From: Ramlibacter sp.
GTDB lineage: Bacteria > Pseudomonadota > Gammaproteobacteria > Burkholderiales > Burkholderiaceae_C
Assembly (NCBI GenBank): GCA_013815685.1
Contig: JACDFR010000006.1
Span: 54,244 to 118,243 of the forward strand
DNA: 64,000 nt
Direction: 5' to 3'
Positions within the stretch are counted from its first letter, which is position 1. Each line of letters begins with the position of its first letter. A model generated the notes under the pieces. It worked only from the letters and a program-made list of their open reading frames with translations, did not search any database and had not been told where the DNA came from. Below are positions 8,869 to 19,909 of this stretch, piece by piece. A program made the position numbers and the translations under genes.

Positions 8869-8880
8869 AGAAAGACCGAC

Positions 8881-9531
8881 ATGCAGAAATTCACCGTGCA
8901 TCAGGGCCTGGTCGCCCCCATGGACCGCGAGAACGTCGACACCGACGCGATCATTCCGAAGCAATTCCTCAAGTCGATCCGCAAGACGGGATTCGGGCCC
9001 AACCTGTTCGACGAGTGGCGCTACCTGGACCACGGCGAGCCGGGCCAGGACCCCGCCACCCGCAAGCTCAACCCGGACTTCGTGCTCAACCGGGCCCGCT
9101 TTCAAGGCGCATCCATCCTGCTCGCCCGCAAGAACTTCGGCTGCGGCTCCTCGCGCGAGCACGCGCCGTGGGCACTGGACCAGTACGGCTTTCGCGCCAT
9201 CATCGCGCCGAGCTACGCCGACATCTTCTTCAACAATTGCTTCAAGAACGGGTTGCTGCCCCTCGTGCTGTCCGAGGTGCAGGTGGGGCGGTTGTTCGAC
9301 GAGGTGGCCGCCTTTCCCGGCTACCGTCTCACCATCGACCTGGAGCGGCAAGCGATCGTCAAGGCCCAGGGCGAAGAACTGAGTTTCGATGTCGAGCCCT
9401 TTCGCAAGTTCTGTCTCACGAACGGCTTCGACGACATCGGCCTGACCCTGCGCCAGGAAGACAAGATCAAGGCCTTCGAAGCCGAACGGCTCGCCGAAAA
9501 ACCCTGGCTGGCCCGGTCGCTGGCCCGTTAG
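8881..9531 (+). CDS. leuD: 3-isopropylmalate dehydratase small subunit
   Basis: Swivel-domain partner of LeuC, 216 aa. It shows the family start [20 protein letters not shown], the [13 protein letters not shown] motif and the [13 protein letters not shown] loop that contacts the active site. Length and motifs are typical of the aconitase C-terminal-domain family. It lies 12 bases after leuC and 9 bases before leuB, with AGGAGAG just before the leuB start. Confidence 0.97.
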   Translation: MQKFTVHQGLVAPMDRENVDTDAIIPKQFLKSIRKTGFGPNLFDEWRYLDHGEPGQDPATRKLNPDFVLNRARFQGASILLARKNFGCGSSREHAPWALDQYGFRAIIAPSYADIFFNNCFKNGLLPLVLSEVQVGRLFDEVAAFPGYRLTIDLERQAIVKAQGEELSFDVEPFRKFCLTNGFDDIGLTLRQEDKIKAFEAERLAEKPWLARSLAR

Positions 9532-9540
9532 GAGAGAAAG

Positions 9541-10629
9541 ATGAAAATTGCGGTTCTACCCGGTGACGGCATCGGCACAGAAATCATGGCCGAGGCGGTA
9601 AAGGTCCTGAACGTTCTCGACCTGAAGTTCGAGACTGAAACTGCCCTGGTGGGCGGTGCGGCCTACGAAGCTCACGGCCATCCGCTCCCCGAGGCCACCC
9701 TCAAACTGGCCAAGGACGCCGACGCCGTGCTGTTCGGCGCCGTAGGCGACTGGAAATACGACAAGCTGGACCGGCCCCTGCGCCCCGAGCAGGCTATCCT
9801 GGGGCTGCGCAAGAACCTGGGCCTGTTTGCCAACTTCCGTCCGGCCATCTGCTACGAACAGCTGGTCGGTGCGTCCAGCCTGAAGCCCGAACTCATCTCG
9901 GGCCTGGACATCCTCATCATCCGGGAGCTGACGGGCGACATCTACTTCGGCGCACCGCGGGGCCGCCGCACCGCGACCGACGGCCACTTCCCCGGCGCCG
10001 AGGAAGCATTCGACACCATGCGCTATTCGCGCCCCGAGATCGAGCGCATTGCGCATGTGGCTTTCCAGGCCGCGCGCAAGCGAAGCAAGCGCGTCACCAG
10101 CGTCGACAAGGCCAACGTCCTTGAGACCTTCCAGCTGTGGAAGGACGTGGTCACCGAGGTCGGCGCACAGTACCCTGACGTCGAACTGGACCACATGTAC
10201 GTGGACAACGCCGCCATGCAATTGGTCAAGGCACCCAAGAAATTCGATGTGGTGGTCACCGGCAACATGTTCGGCGACATTCTTTCGGATGAAGCGGCCA
10301 TGCTGACCGGCTCGATCGGCATGCTGCCCTCGGCCAGCCTGAATGGCTCGACCCAGGGGCTGTACGAGCCCAGTCACGGCAGCGCCCCCGACATCGCCGG
10401 CAAGGGAATTGCCAATCCTTTGGCTACAATATTGTCTGCCGCCATGATGCTTCGCTTTTCGCTCAACCAGCCCCAAACCGCCGACCGGATCGAATCCGCG
10501 GTGAAAGACGTGCTCGCGTCGGGCCTACGTACGGCGGACATCTACTCGGACGGCACGAGGAAGGTCGGCACCCGCGAAATGGGCGACGCCGTCGTGGCGG
10601 CCATTACCAAGAAGACCACCAAGGGCTAA
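9541..10629 (+). CDS. leuB: 3-isopropylmalate dehydrogenase
   Basis: NAD-dependent oxidative decarboxylase of leucine synthesis, 362 aa. It carries the beta-decarboxylating dehydrogenase features [28 protein letters not shown], the VDKANVL segment, [21 protein letters not shown] with metal-binding acids, and [11 protein letters not shown] with [14 protein letters not shown] near the coenzyme site. A strong ribosome site (AGGAGAGAAAG) precedes the ATG. asd follows after 82 bases with an intervening stem-loop. Confidence 0.97.
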   Translation: MKIAVLPGDGIGTEIMAEAVKVLNVLDLKFETETALVGGAAYEAHGHPLPEATLKLAKDADAVLFGAVGDWKYDKLDRPLRPEQAILGLRKNLGLFANFRPAICYEQLVGASSLKPELISGLDILIIRELTGDIYFGAPRGRRTATDGHFPGAEEAFDTMRYSRPEIERIAHVAFQAARKRSKRVTSVDKANVLETFQLWKDVVTEVGAQYPDVELDHMYVDNAAMQLVKAPKKFDVVVTGNMFGDILSDEAAMLTGSIGMLPSASLNGSTQGLYEPSHGSAPDIAGKGIANPLATILSAAMMLRFSLNQPQTADRIESAVKDVLASGLRTADIYSDGTRKVGTREMGDAVVAAITKKTTKG

Positions 10630-10651
10630 CAGCTCCGGTTCGTCGCGCCCC

Positions 10652-10674
10652 TTCCCGGCCGAACGAGCCGGGAA
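10652..10674 (+). other. Stem-loop between leuB and asd
   Basis: TTCCCGGC (10652-10659) and GCCGGGAA (10667-10674) form a perfect eight-base stem with a seven-base loop. On the plus strand it is followed by ACAAAAAG, not by a T run, so it is not a canonical intrinsic terminator. It may stabilise the leuB mRNA end or partly separate leuB from asd expression. Confidence 0.4.
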
Positions 10675-10711
10675 ACAAAAAGTTTTCAGATACTTTTGAA
10701 AGGGCGATGAA

Positions 10712-11860
10712 ATGACACTCTCGAACGCACAACGGCCGGTGGTCGGGCTGGTAGGCTGGCGGGGCATGGTCGGCTCGGTCCTCATCGACCGGATGCAGGC
10801 GGAGGGCGACTTCGCCCTGATCGAGCCGGTATTCTTCTCCACATCCAACGCGGGCGGCAAGGCGCCGCCGCAGGCGAAAAACGAGACGCGGCTGCAAGAC
10901 GCGCTCGACATCGCCCGCCTTTCCAAGTGCGACGTCATCATCACGTCCCAGGGCGGCGATTACACCTCCGAGGTATTCCCCAAACTGCGCGCGGCGGGCT
11001 GGAACGGGCATTGGATAGATGCCGCTTCTACTCTGCGAATGAAGGAGGATGCCGTCATCATCCTCGACCCCGTCAATTTGCCTGTCATCAAGAATGCCCT
11101 GGCCAAGGGTGGGCGCAACTGGATCGGCGGCAATTGCACCGTCAGCTGCATGTTGATGGGTGTGGGCGCGCTCTTCAAGGCAGGCCTGGTGGAATGGATG
11201 AGCAGCATGACGTACCAGGCGGCTTCGGGCGGCGGCGCGCAGCACATGCGTGAACTGCTGACCCAGTTCGGCACACTCAACGCCGAAGTCAGGCCTTTGC
11301 TGGACGACCCGAAGTCGCCGATCCTAGAGATCGACCGCAGGGTGCTGGCCCGGCAGCAAGGCCTGTCGGCGACTGAGGTCGAGAATTTCGGCGCTCCCCT
11401 GGCTGGGTCGCTCATCCCCTGGATCGACAAGGACCTGGGTGACGGCATCAGCCGCGAGGAATGGAAGGGTGGCGTCGAAACCAACAAGATCCTGGGACAG
11501 GGCGAAGGTTTCGGCATCCCGGCGGTGCCGGTGGACGGCATCTGCGTGCGCGTCGGTGCCATGCGCTGCCACAGCCAGGCATTGACCTTCAAGTTGAAGA
11601 AAGACGTGCCCGTCGCGCAGATCGAACAACTCATTGCCAGTGACAACGCCTGGGTGAAGGTCGTCCCCAACCAGCGCGAAGCGACGCTACAGCAATTGAC
11701 CCCGGTGGCGGTCACCGGGACACTCGACATCCCTGTGGGAAGGATTCGCAAGCTGGCGATGGGCCCGGAATACATTGGCGCGTTTACCGTTGGCGACCAG
11801 CTGCTGTGGGGCGCGGCGGAACCGCTGCGCAGAATGTTGCGCATTCTGCTCGACGCCTGA
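10712..11860 (+). CDS. asd: Aspartate-semialdehyde dehydrogenase
   Basis: NADPH-dependent enzyme that reduces aspartyl phosphate to aspartate semialdehyde, the branch point to lysine/diaminopimelate, methionine and threonine. It is 382 aa, the length of the gammaproteobacterial-type Asd used also in Burkholderiales. [17 protein letters not shown] binds NADP. The catalytic Cys lies in [16 protein letters not shown], and the His-containing segment [19 protein letters not shown] follows. It sits downstream of leuCDB and upstream of fimV, an order I recognise from pseudomonads and Burkholderiales. Confidence 0.96.
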   Translation: MTLSNAQRPVVGLVGWRGMVGSVLIDRMQAEGDFALIEPVFFSTSNAGGKAPPQAKNETRLQDALDIARLSKCDVIITSQGGDYTSEVFPKLRAAGWNGHWIDAASTLRMKEDAVIILDPVNLPVIKNALAKGGRNWIGGNCTVSCMLMGVGALFKAGLVEWMSSMTYQAASGGGAQHMRELLTQFGTLNAEVRPLLDDPKSPILEIDRRVLARQQGLSATEVENFGAPLAGSLIPWIDKDLGDGISREEWKGGVETNKILGQGEGFGIPAVPVDGICVRVGAMRCHSQALTFKLKKDVPVAQIEQLIASDNAWVKVVPNQREATLQQLTPVAVTGTLDIPVGRIRKLAMGPEYIGAFTVGDQLLWGAAEPLRRMLRILLDA

Positions 11861-11972
11861 CTTCGTTCACAGGCGACGACGGCCTGTTGTTTACACCGTT
11901 GTCCGATCACCACATAGCCGACCCTGTAACCATGCTCCGATTAACCGCGCGATAGTTAAAAGCTGTCTCAGC

Positions 11973-12001
11973 TTGTCAGCCTAAGGCATTGATGTTATGG
12001 T
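11973..12001 (+). promoter_or_regulatory. Putative sigma-70 promoter of fimV
   Basis: TTGTCA at 11973-11978 and TATGGT at 11996-12001 are separated by 17 bases, an optimal spacing. Transcription from here would begin about 30 bases before the fimV ATG at 12038. This is the best promoter-like pair in the 177-base asd-fimV gap. Confidence 0.4.
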
Positions 12002-12037
12002 CCTTTTAGCAAATTCAGCGTCGAGGCGTTTGTTCGC

Positions 12038-14872
12038 ATGATGAGAAAAAAATCGCCTTCAGACCGAGCAATAGGGGCGCAAAAACCGATGGAAAAGCCG
12101 TATTGGCGCACAACCGCCCTGGCAATCGCCACGGCCGTGCTGTTGAGCACTTCGGCATTCGATGCTCATGCCCTGGCGCTTGGTCGGATCAATGTCCAGT
12201 CAGGCATCGGCGAGCCGCTGCGTGCCGAAATCGACATTCCCGAGATCAACGCGGAAGAGCTGGCCAGCTTGCGCACGACGGTAGCCTCGCCGGAAGCGTT
12301 CCGTGCAGCGGGGCTTGAGTACTTCCCGGGGCTCAGCAGCATTGTCATCACGCTCGAGAGGCGCTCCGACGGACGCCATTTCCTTCGGTTGTCGAGCTCC
12401 CGGCCGGTCAATGAGCCCTTCGTCGACCTGCTTCTTGAAACCAGCTGGTCGTCGGGCCGGATCGTTCGTGACTACACGCTGCTGTTCGACCCGCCCAACC
12501 TGCGCCAGAATGCCCCGCCGCTGGCCGCGCAGGTCCCGCAGCGGGCGCCGCGGCGGGCAGCAGCGCCCGCTGCTGCCCCATCGGCCGGGCCTTCGACACG
12601 TGCTCCAGCGGCTCGCCTTGCTCCTACGCCGGCCCCGGCGCCGAGCCAGGCCGCATCGGCCGCGCCGCCCGCCGGTGACGGCAAGCAGCAGGTTACGGTC
12701 AAGGCCGGCGACACCGCGGGCAAGATCGCGTCCGCCAGCAAGCCGGCGAACGTCTCGCTCGATCAGATGCTCGTGGCCTTGTTGCGTGCCAACCCCGACG
12801 CATTCATCGGTGGCAACGTCAATCGCCTGCGGTCCGGCGCTGTGCTCGAGGTCCCAAGCGGCGAAGCCGCAGCCCAGGTGGCGCCCGGCGAGGCCCGCCA
12901 GGCCGTCGTCGCTCAAAGCCGCGACTTCAACGAATTCCGCCGCCGGCTGGCCGAAGGCCTGCCGACCACCGGTATCGGCGCCTCCGACAGGCAAGCATCA
13001 GGAAAGATACAGGCGCAGGTCGAGGACAAAAAGGCTGGGGCAGCCGCTCCCGACAAGTTGACCCTGTCCAAGGGCGCGGCACAAGGCAAGGCCGCCGAGG
13101 ACAACATCGCCCGTGACCGCGCCGCTCAGGATGCGGCAACGCGGGTCGCAGAGCTCAACAAGAATATCAGCGACCTCAACAAGCTCGGCACCACTCCTGC
13201 ATCGTCGGCGACCGGCCAAGCCGCGACGGCAGCCGCACCTGCGGGCGGCGCAAGCACCTCCAGACCGGGCATAGCGCTGCCTCTGGGATCGGCCAGCACC
13301 GCGAAATCCGTCCCTGCCCCGTCGCCGGCGCCAACTGCTGCGCCAGCTGCTGCAGCCGCGCCCGCGGTATCCGCCGTGAGCCCGGCATCTCCAGCATCCG
13401 CATCGGCTCCCGTTGCGTCGACAGCCGTGACAGCCGCATCGGCACCCGAAGCCACGGCACCGGTTTCCGTTGGTGCCGTTTCGTCGTCCCTGCCGCCGAC
13501 CCAGCCGGCAGAAACATCACCCCCGACGGCGGCGGCGTCCGCACCGGCTATCCCGGCTACGACAACGGCCTCGGCGCCCAAGGCTGCGGCCGTGGCGCCG
13601 GTGGAAACCAGTTTGGTCGACGACTTGCTGGAAAACCCGATTGTCCCGGCCACGATCGGTGGATTGCTCGCCTTATTGCTGGGCTTTGGCTTCTATCGCG
13701 CACAGCAGCGCAAGAAGTCGACCCAGGTGGACAGCTCGTTCCTGGAAAGCCGCTTGCAGCCCGATTCGTTTTTCGGCGCCAGCGGCGGTCAGCGTATCGA
13801 TACCAACGAAGGAGGCGCCACCGGCTCCTCCCTGGTCTATTCACCCAGCCAGCTCGATGCGGCAGGCGATGTCGACCCGGTCGCCGAGGCCGATGTTTAT
13901 CTGGCGTATGGGCGCGACCTGCAGGCCGAGGAGATCCTCAAGGAAGCGATGCGCACGACGCCCCAGCGCGTTGCCATCCACAGCAAGCTGCTGGAAATCT
14001 ATTCCAAGCGCCGCGATACCAAGGCATTCGAAGTCGTGGCGAACGAGGCCCACGGCCTGACCAGCGGCGCGGGACCGGAGTGGGAACATATCTGCGAGAT
14101 GGGCCGGGAGTTGGACCCCACGAACTCACTGTACCGCCCGGGCGGCGAACCTGTCGGAGGCTCCATCCCAGCCGCTGCGGCTGCGGGTGTTGCCGCAGCC
14201 GGTTTTGGCGCTGCCGCCGCATCGACTCAACCCATGCCGGCCGCCGCCGACCTGGACCTGGACCTGGATTTCTCCATCGGTGACGACGAGCCTGCCCCGG
14301 CAGCAGCGCCGATCGCCCGCATCGATGCGCCGGCCGCTGCTGCGCAGCCGTCCATCCCGAGTCTGGACATGGATTTCGGCGGCGCCACAGCGTCGCTGGA
14401 AGCACCGATGCTTCCGCCGTCCCAGCCTGAACCCGCTCGGCTGGGCACGCCGGACCTGATGCTCGACGAGAACAGCCTGAGCTTCTCGGCCGAACCGCCT
14501 GTGGCAACCCGCCCCACTGCCCCTGCGCACCACCTCTCCGCCCCGGCGGCGCCCGCGACCGATGCCGGCATGATCGAGTTCGATATGGGCGCATTGTCCC
14601 TGGATCTTGACTCGCCGCCAGCTACCGCCTCTGCCGCCGAGGCAAGATCCGACGCGGGCCACACGCCGATCAGCACTGCCGGCGCGCCGCTGATGTCCGT
14701 CGACTTCGACGACAGCGCGGACGACCCGCTGGCCACCAAGCTTGCGCTCGCAGAAGAGTTCAACGCCATCGGCGACCCCGATGGAGCGCGCAGCCTGGCC
14801 CAGGAAGTCCTGGCGGAAGCGTCGGGCGATCTGAAGAGCCGGGCACAGCGATTTCTCGCCGAAATCAGCTGA
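12038..14872 (+). CDS. fimV: FimV/HubP-family polar peptidoglycan-binding protein
   Basis: A 944-aa inner-membrane protein of the FimV family, which organises cell-pole machinery such as type IV pili. An N-terminal signal sequence is cleaved probably after AHA (residue about 45). The FimV N-terminal domain begins LGRINVQSGIGEPLRAEIDI. A LysM-like peptidoglycan-binding domain lies around residues 218-272, followed by long Ala/Pro-rich stretches. One membrane helix sits near residues 533-553. The cytoplasmic part is acidic, with a DLDLDLDFSIGDDEP segment, and ends in the FimV C-terminal domain (LATKLALAEEFNAIGDPDGAR). ATG 12089 would also give a complete signal peptide. truA follows after 24 bases; the fimV-truA-trpF order is conserved in related genera. 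Confidence 0.9.
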   Translation: MMRKKSPSDRAIGAQKPMEKPYWRTTALAIATAVLLSTSAFDAHALALGRINVQSGIGEPLRAEIDIPEINAEELASLRTTVASPEAFRAAGLEYFPGLSSIVITLERRSDGRHFLRLSSSRPVNEPFVDLLLETSWSSGRIVRDYTLLFDPPNLRQNAPPLAAQVPQRAPRRAAAPAAAPSAGPSTRAPAARLAPTPAPAPSQAASAAPPAGDGKQQVTVKAGDTAGKIASASKPANVSLDQMLVALLRANPDAFIGGNVNRLRSGAVLEVPSGEAAAQVAPGEARQAVVAQSRDFNEFRRRLAEGLPTTGIGASDRQASGKIQAQVEDKKAGAAAPDKLTLSKGAAQGKAAEDNIARDRAAQDAATRVAELNKNISDLNKLGTTPASSATGQAATAAAPAGGASTSRPGIALPLGSASTAKSVPAPSPAPTAAPAAAAAPAVSAVSPASPASASAPVASTAVTAASAPEATAPVSVGAVSSSLPPTQPAETSPPTAAASAPAIPATTTASAPKAAAVAPVETSLVDDLLENPIVPATIGGLLALLLGFGFYRAQQRKKSTQVDSSFLESRLQPDSFFGASGGQRIDTNEGGATGSSLVYSPSQLDAAGDVDPVAEADVYLAYGRDLQAEEILKEAMRTTPQRVAIHSKLLEIYSKRRDTKAFEVVANEAHGLTSGAGPEWEHICEMGRELDPTNSLYRPGGEPVGGSIPAAAAAGVAAAGFGAAAASTQPMPAAADLDLDLDFSIGDDEPAPAAAPIARIDAPAAAAQPSIPSLDMDFGGATASLEAPMLPPSQPEPARLGTPDLMLDENSLSFSAEPPVATRPTAPAHHLSAPAAPATDAGMIEFDMGALSLDLDSPPATASAAEARSDAGHTPISTAGAPLMSVDFDDSADDPLATKLALAEEFNAIGDPDGARSLAQEVLAEASGDLKSRAQRFLAEIS

Positions 14873-14896
14873 TCCGGGCATCCTGAAAGCCCGCCA

Positions 14897-15679
14897 ATGA
14901 GGCTGGCTCTGGGCATCAGCTACAACGGAAAGGCCTACGAGGGCTGGCAAAGCCAGCCGTCCGGCCGCACCGTGCAGGATCAGCTGGAACTCGCCCTGAG
15001 CCGGTTTGCTGCGCAGCCGGTCTCGACCGTTTGCGCCGGACGCACGGATACCGGCGTGCACGGCCTGATGCAGGTGGCGCACTTCGACACACTGCTGGAG
15101 CGCGAAGAGTTCTCCTGGGTACGGGGCACCAACCGATTCTTGCCGGCGGATATCGCCGTGCAGTGGGCCAGGGCTGTGCCGCGGGAATTCCACTCCCGCG
15201 CCAGCGCCACCGCGCGGCGCTATGCCTATGTCGTGCTGGAATCGCCCGTGCGGCCCAGCGTGGACGCGGGACGTGTCGGCTGGGTCTTTCGCCCGCTGGA
15301 CGGCGCGGCGATGGAACAGGCGGCAACCCTGTTGGCCGGTCGCCATGACTTCACCTCCTTTCGGGCCTCCAGCTGCCAGGCCAAATCGCCCGTCAAGACC
15401 ATTACGGAGCTGAAAATCAGCCGGCGCGGCCCCTATTGGCGATTCGACTTCCAGGCGGATGCGTTCCTGCACCACATGATCCGCAACATCATGGGCTGCC
15501 TGCTGCAAGTAGGCCAGGGGTTTCAGGCGCCGCAATGGATGGGCCAGGTGCTTGCCGCGCATGATCGCGATGCCGCTGCGCCGACCTTTGCGCCCGATGG
15601 CCTGTATTTCCTGGGCCCGGTCTACGGCCCGGAATGGAACCTGCCCGGCCGTACGGCTGCGTATGATTGGCTGCCATGA
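14897..15679 (+). CDS. truA: tRNA pseudouridine(38-40) synthase
   Basis: Modifies uridines 38-40 in the anticodon arm of many tRNAs. The 260-aa protein shows the catalytic Asp in CAGRTDTGVHGLMQVAHFDT, the N-terminal RLALGISYNGKAYEGWQSQP and the conserved FHSRASATARRYAYVV and FLHHMIRNIMGCL segments. The stop codon overlaps the trpF start (ATGA), so truA and trpF are translationally coupled. Confidence 0.96.
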   Translation: MRLALGISYNGKAYEGWQSQPSGRTVQDQLELALSRFAAQPVSTVCAGRTDTGVHGLMQVAHFDTLLEREEFSWVRGTNRFLPADIAVQWARAVPREFHSRASATARRYAYVVLESPVRPSVDAGRVGWVFRPLDGAAMEQAATLLAGRHDFTSFRASSCQAKSPVKTITELKISRRGPYWRFDFQADAFLHHMIRNIMGCLLQVGQGFQAPQWMGQVLAAHDRDAAAPTFAPDGLYFLGPVYGPEWNLPGRTAAYDWLP

Positions 15680-16350
15680 GCGCTGCCAACCGGACCCGGA
15701 TCAAGATTTGCGGCCTGACACGCGAGCAGGATGTGGATGCGGCCGTGGCCGCCGGAGCCGACGCGGTGGGATTCGTCATGTACGAAAAGAGCCCGCGCTT
15801 GATCTCGCCTGAGCGCGCTGCCGAGCTGACCCGGCGTTTGCCGCCCTTCGTCACGCCCGTGCTGCTGTTCGTCAACGCGCCGGCAGCCCAGGTCATGGCG
15901 GCCTGCGAGCGCGTGCCCGGCTCGGCCGTTCAGTTTCATGGCGATGAGACGCCCGATGAGTGCCTGGCTGCAACCGCGGGAGGCCGGCGCCCGTTCATGC
16001 GGGCCGCGCGCATCCCCTTGGATGACACCCCGTTCGACTTGCTAAAATTCGCTTCCGATCACGCCAGCGCCCGGGCGATCCTGCTCGACGCCCATGTCGA
16101 GGGTTACGGCGGCGCCGGGAAAGCATTCAATTGGTCACGTCTTCCTCCAAGCGTCAACTGTCACCTCGTTTTGTCTGGTGGGTTGACGCCTGCAAACGTG
16201 ACCGATGGCATCGTGCAGGTACGGCCGCGCTGTAAGACGCTGGCTGTCGATGTGAGCTCGGGCGTCGAGATTTCCAAAGGAATCAAGGACCCCGAAAAGA
16301 TCAATCGGTTCGTCGCGGCCGTGCGTGCCGCCGACGCGCTACTTGCCTGA
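15676..16350 (+). CDS. trpF: Phosphoribosylanthranilate isomerase
   Basis: Third step of tryptophan synthesis from anthranilate, a TIM-barrel enzyme of 224 aa. It has the family signature [17 protein letters not shown] with the catalytic Cys, the [15 protein letters not shown] segment, the [12 protein letters not shown] motif and the [18 protein letters not shown] loop with the general-acid Asp, followed by [11 protein letters not shown] place the start at the ATG overlapping the truA stop; an ATG three codons upstream is also in frame. trpB starts eight bases after its stop codon. Confidence 0.96.
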   Translation: MSAANRTRIKICGLTREQDVDAAVAAGADAVGFVMYEKSPRLISPERAAELTRRLPPFVTPVLLFVNAPAAQVMAACERVPGSAVQFHGDETPDECLAATAGGRRPFMRAARIPLDDTPFDLLKFASDHASARAILLDAHVEGYGGAGKAFNWSRLPPSVNCHLVLSGGLTPANVTDGIVQVRPRCKTLAVDVSSGVEISKGIKDPEKINRFVAAVRAADALLA

Positions 16351-16357
16351 AAAATTC

Positions 16358-17605
16358 ATGCCTTCCTATCAACAACCCGACCCGACGGGCCACTTCGGAA
16401 TCTATGGCGGAAGCTTCGTCAGCGAGACGCTGACCCACGCCATCAACGAACTGCGCGATGCCTACGCAAAGTACCAGCACGAACCCGAGTTCCTGGAGGA
16501 ATTCCGCTACGAACTGGCCCACTTCGTCGGTCGTCCCTCGCCGGTTTACCACGCGGCGCGTACCAGCCGCGAGCAGGGCGGCGCGCAGATCTACCTGAAG
16601 CGTGAAGACCTCAACCACACCGGCGCGCACAAGATCAACAACGTCATCGGCCAGGCCCTGCTGGCCAAGCGCATGGGAAAGCCCCGGGTCATTGCCGAAA
16701 CCGGTGCCGGCCAGCATGGCGTGGCGACGGCGACCATCTGTGCGCGCTACGGGCTGGAATGCGTCGTGTACATGGGCAGCGAGGATGTCAGGCGCCAAAG
16801 CCCCAATGTCTACCGCATGAACCTGCTGGGTGCCACCGTAGTGCCGGTGGAGTCGGGCAGCAGGACCTTGAAGGACGCGCTCAACGAGGCGATGCGCGAT
16901 TGGGTCACCCATGTCGAGAAAACCTTCTACATCATAGGCACGGTGGCAGGACCGCACCCCTACCCGATGATGGTGCGCGACTTCCAGAGCGTGATCGGCA
17001 ACGAATGCCTGACGCAGATGCCCGAGATGACCGGCCGCCAGCCCGATGTGGTGATCGCCTGCGTGGGCGGCGGCAGCAATGCGATGGGGATCTTCCACCC
17101 GTACATTCCGTACGAGAAAACGCGCCTGATCGGCGTTGAAGCCGCCGGTGAAGGCCTGGAAAGCGGCAAGCATTCGGCATCGCTGCAGCGCGGCAGCCCC
17201 GGCGTGCTGCATGGAAACCGGACGTATGTCCTGCAGGACGACAACGGCCAGATCACCGAGACGCACAGTATCAGCGCGGGCCTGGACTATCCGGGCGTCG
17301 GCCCGGAACATGCCTGGCTCAAGGACATAGGCCGCGCCGAGTATGTCGGCATCACCGACAAGGAAGCGTTGCGGGCGTTCCACTACCTGTGCCGCACGGA
17401 AGGGATCATTCCCGCGCTGGAGTCCAGCCATGCCATCGCCTACGCAATGAAGCTCGCGGCCACCATGAAAGCGGACCAGACCATACTGGTCAATCTCTCG
17501 GGTCGCGGCGACAAGGACATCGGCACGGTGGCCGATCTCGCCGGCGTGGATTTCTACGACCGCCCTTCCATGCGCGGGCTGCAGGTCAAGGGGGGCAGGT
17601 CATGA
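16358..17605 (+). CDS. trpB: Tryptophan synthase beta chain
   Basis: PLP enzyme that joins indole and serine to form tryptophan. At 415 aa it has the PLP lysine in [16 protein letters not shown], the phosphate-binding [15 protein letters not shown] loop and the [13 protein letters not shown] segment. The chosen ATG (16358) gives the usual N-terminus leading into [15 protein letters not shown]; an upstream in-frame start would overlap trpF. Its stop overlaps the trpA ATG (ATGA), allowing coupled synthesis of the alpha2-beta2 complex subunits. Confidence 0.97.
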   Translation: MPSYQQPDPTGHFGIYGGSFVSETLTHAINELRDAYAKYQHEPEFLEEFRYELAHFVGRPSPVYHAARTSREQGGAQIYLKREDLNHTGAHKINNVIGQALLAKRMGKPRVIAETGAGQHGVATATICARYGLECVVYMGSEDVRRQSPNVYRMNLLGATVVPVESGSRTLKDALNEAMRDWVTHVEKTFYIIGTVAGPHPYPMMVRDFQSVIGNECLTQMPEMTGRQPDVVIACVGGGSNAMGIFHPYIPYEKTRLIGVEAAGEGLESGKHSASLQRGSPGVLHGNRTYVLQDDNGQITETHSISAGLDYPGVGPEHAWLKDIGRAEYVGITDKEALRAFHYLCRTEGIIPALESSHAIAYAMKLAATMKADQTILVNLSGRGDKDIGTVADLAGVDFYDRPSMRGLQVKGGRS

Positions 17606-18411
17606 GCCGGCTCGCGGCCACGTTCGCAGGCTTGCGAAATACCGGGCGCAAGGCGCTCATCCCCTACGTCACGGCGGGTTTCCCGTTTGCCGACATCACA
17701 CCGGAATTGATGCACGGCATGGTCGAGGCGGGGGCCGACATCATCGAATTGGGTGTCCCTTTTTCGGACCCGATGGCCGACGGCCCGGTGATCCAGAAAG
17801 CCGGCGAAAAAGCGCTCGCCCTGGGTATCGGTTTGCCGCAGGTGCTGGCCATGGTGAAGTCCTTCCGCGGCAAAGATGCCACAACGCCCGTCGTGCTCAT
17901 GGGCTACGCCAATCCGCTGGAGCGCTACGACCTGATCCACGGCAAGGACTGCTTCATTCGCGATGCGGCCCAGGCCGGGGTGGATGGCATCCTCGTTGTC
18001 GACTATCCGCCTGAGGAGTGCGAAGAGTTCGCCGCCAAGCTCAAGGCCCGGGAGATCGACCTCATCTTCCTGCTCGCGCCCACCAGCACCGAAGAACGCA
18101 TGCGTCAGGTGGCACGGGTGGCCAGCGGCTATGTCTATTACGTGTCGCTCAAGGGCGTCACCGGGGCCGGGCACCTCGACACGGACGCGGTAGCGCAGGC
18201 GCTGCCGCGAATTCGCCGGCACGTTGGTGTCCCTGTGGGTGTCGGCTTCGGCATTCGCGACGCCGCAACCGCACGCACCGTCGGCAAGGTCGCCGATGCG
18301 GTGGTGATCGGCACCCGCATCATCCAGCTGCTCGAGGCGCAGCCGCGCGGCGCGGCCGTTGCCGCTGTGGCTGGGTTCTTGCGCGAGATCCGTGCCGCGC
18401 TGGACGCATAA
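17602..18411 (+). CDS. trpA: Tryptophan synthase alpha chain
   Basis: TIM-barrel subunit (269 aa) that splits indole-3-glycerol phosphate and channels indole to TrpB. The catalytic Glu lies in [20 protein letters not shown], the second catalytic Asp in [12 protein letters not shown], and the phosphate-binding [13 protein letters not shown] segment is intact. Start chosen at the ATG overlapping the trpB stop. accD follows after 28 bases, the typical trpA-accD neighbourhood of beta- and gammaproteobacteria. Confidence 0.97.
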   Translation: MSRLAATFAGLRNTGRKALIPYVTAGFPFADITPELMHGMVEAGADIIELGVPFSDPMADGPVIQKAGEKALALGIGLPQVLAMVKSFRGKDATTPVVLMGYANPLERYDLIHGKDCFIRDAAQAGVDGILVVDYPPEECEEFAAKLKAREIDLIFLLAPTSTEERMRQVARVASGYVYYVSLKGVTGAGHLDTDAVAQALPRIRRHVGVPVGVGFGIRDAATARTVGKVADAVVIGTRIIQLLEAQPRGAAVAAVAGFLREIRAALDA

Positions 18412-18439
18412 TCATGTCCCTCCAAGGAGCTTTTCCTCT

Positions 18440-19312
18440 ATGAGCTGGCTAGAAAAACTTCTCCCGCCTAAAATTCAGCCGACCGACCCGGCCGACCGGC
18501 GGCAGGTCCCTGAAGGCCTGTGGATCAAATGTCCCAGCTGCGAAAGCGTGCTGTACAAGACCGACCTGGAGCAAAACCGGAACGTCTGCCCGACCTGCAG
18601 CCATCATCACCGCATCGGCGCGCGCGCGCGCCTCAATGGCTTCCTGGACCCGGAGGGCCGTTACGAGCTCGGCCAGGAAGTGCTGCCCGTCGACGCCCTG
18701 AAGTTCAAGGACAGCCGCCGCTATCCCGAGCGGCTCAAGGAAGCGCTCGAAAACACCGGCGAGACCGACGCCCTGGTGGTCATGGGCGGCGCGGTGCAGA
18801 GCATCAACCTGGTGGCAGCGGCCTTCGAGTTCGATTTCATGGGCGGCAGCATGGGCAGCGTGGTGGGCGAGCGGTTCGTCCGCGGGGTCGAAGCCGCGAT
18901 CGAGCAGAAAGTACCTTTCCTCTGTTTCACGGCTACCGGCGGTGCCCGCATGCAGGAAGGCCTGCTGTCCCTGATGCAGATGGCCAAGACCAACGCAGCA
19001 CTGACGCGCCTGGCCAAGAAAGGCCTGCCCTACATCAGCGTCCTCACCGACCCCACCATGGGCGGGGTGAGCGCCGGATTTGCATTCGTGGGCGACATCG
19101 TGATCGCCGAGCCCAAGGCGTTGATCGGTTTCGCCGGGCCGCGGGTGATCGAGTCAACGGTACGGGTCACCCTCCCTGAAGGCTTTCAGCGTGCCGAGTT
19201 CCTGCAAACCAAGGGTGCGGTCGATTTCATCTGCGACCGGCGCGAGCTGCGCAAAACCGTCGCGCATGCGCTGGCCATGCTGCAGCGCCAGCCGGCCGAC
19301 GCGGTGAGCTAA
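18440..19312 (+). CDS. accD: Acetyl-CoA carboxylase carboxyltransferase subunit beta
   Basis: With AccA it transfers the carboxyl group from biotin to acetyl-CoA, making malonyl-CoA for fatty acid synthesis. The 290-aa protein has the N-terminal four-cysteine zinc ribbon ([10 protein letters not shown] and [11 protein letters not shown]) and the oxyanion-forming segments [12 protein letters not shown] and [18 protein letters not shown] lies at an ideal distance before the ATG at 18440. The 3' end overlaps the convergent yggT gene by four bases. In many proteobacteria folC follows accD; here it does not. Confidence 0.97.
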   Translation: MSWLEKLLPPKIQPTDPADRRQVPEGLWIKCPSCESVLYKTDLEQNRNVCPTCSHHHRIGARARLNGFLDPEGRYELGQEVLPVDALKFKDSRRYPERLKEALENTGETDALVVMGGAVQSINLVAAAFEFDFMGGSMGSVVGERFVRGVEAAIEQKVPFLCFTATGGARMQEGLLSLMQMAKTNAALTRLAKKGLPYISVLTDPTMGGVSAGFAFVGDIVIAEPKALIGFAGPRVIESTVRVTLPEGFQRAEFLQTKGAVDFICDRRELRKTVAHALAMLQRQPADAVS

Positions 19313-19857
19313 CGCAGCACCGCACCCTGCAAGTACGCCAGCATGATGGCGGCGACCTGCAGCACCACCAGAAAGGCCAGCGGCGACAGGTCGAAGCCGC
19401 CGACCAGCGGGATCACCTTGCGCCAGGGGCGCAGCAGCGGCGCGCACAGACGGTCGATCACGTCCGCCAACAGCGAGTCCGCCTGGACCCACGACAAGAT
19501 GGCATAGACGATCACCAGGCCGGTCAGGCCCGAAATGACCAGGCGCAACACGCCGAACAGTGCCAGCAGCGGCAGCAGCGCCATGCCACCCACCCGGCCC
19601 ATCAGCAGCCAGAGCAGCCCGAACTGCGCCAGCTCGATAAGGAAGACACCGACCAGGCTGGCCGTGTCCCAGCGGCCCACGGCAGGCAATATCCTGCGCA
19701 ACGGCAAGACCAGCCAGTCAGTAAGCGCAAACACAAAGCGGCCTACCGGATTGCCGAACGGTATCCGCTGATATTGCATGTACAGGCGCAGCAGGCAGGC
19801 GCCGCCCAGCAGGCCGGCTGCAACGTCGAGCAGGAAAGAAATGATTTGGTAGCCCAT
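19309..19857 (-). CDS. YggT family membrane protein
   Basis: A 182-aa integral membrane protein with two YggT repeats, each a hydrophobic pair of helices around a conserved polar segment: [20 protein letters not shown] followed by PLRRILPA, and later [22 protein letters not shown]. The family is linked to cell-envelope or osmotic functions in other bacteria, but its biochemical role is not settled. ATG 19857 gives a sensible start into the first helix. It is convergent with accD (four-base overlap) and divergent from the LON-domain gene across 52 bases. Confidence 0.85.
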   Translation of the reverse strand: MGYQIISFLLDVAAGLLGGACLLRLYMQYQRIPFGNPVGRFVFALTDWLVLPLRRILPAVGRWDTASLVGVFLIELAQFGLLWLLMGRVGGMALLPLLALFGVLRLVISGLTGLVIVYAILSWVQADSLLADVIDRLCAPLLRPWRKVIPLVGGFDLSPLAFLVVLQVAAIMLAYLQGAVLR

Positions 19858-19909
19858 AGGCACAGGAAAGTGGGTCCGTGGGATGATAGCGTCCAGAAAA
19901 AGCGAAACC

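Noticed and set aside
10652..10674. Intrinsic terminator after leuB
   Set aside because: The stem is perfect but no T run follows on either strand, so it is listed only as a stem-loop.
13200..13620. Tandem repeat or frameshift in the middle of fimV
   Set aside because: The region is simply Ala/Pro/Ser-rich linker; the frame is continuous and the C-terminal domain is intact.
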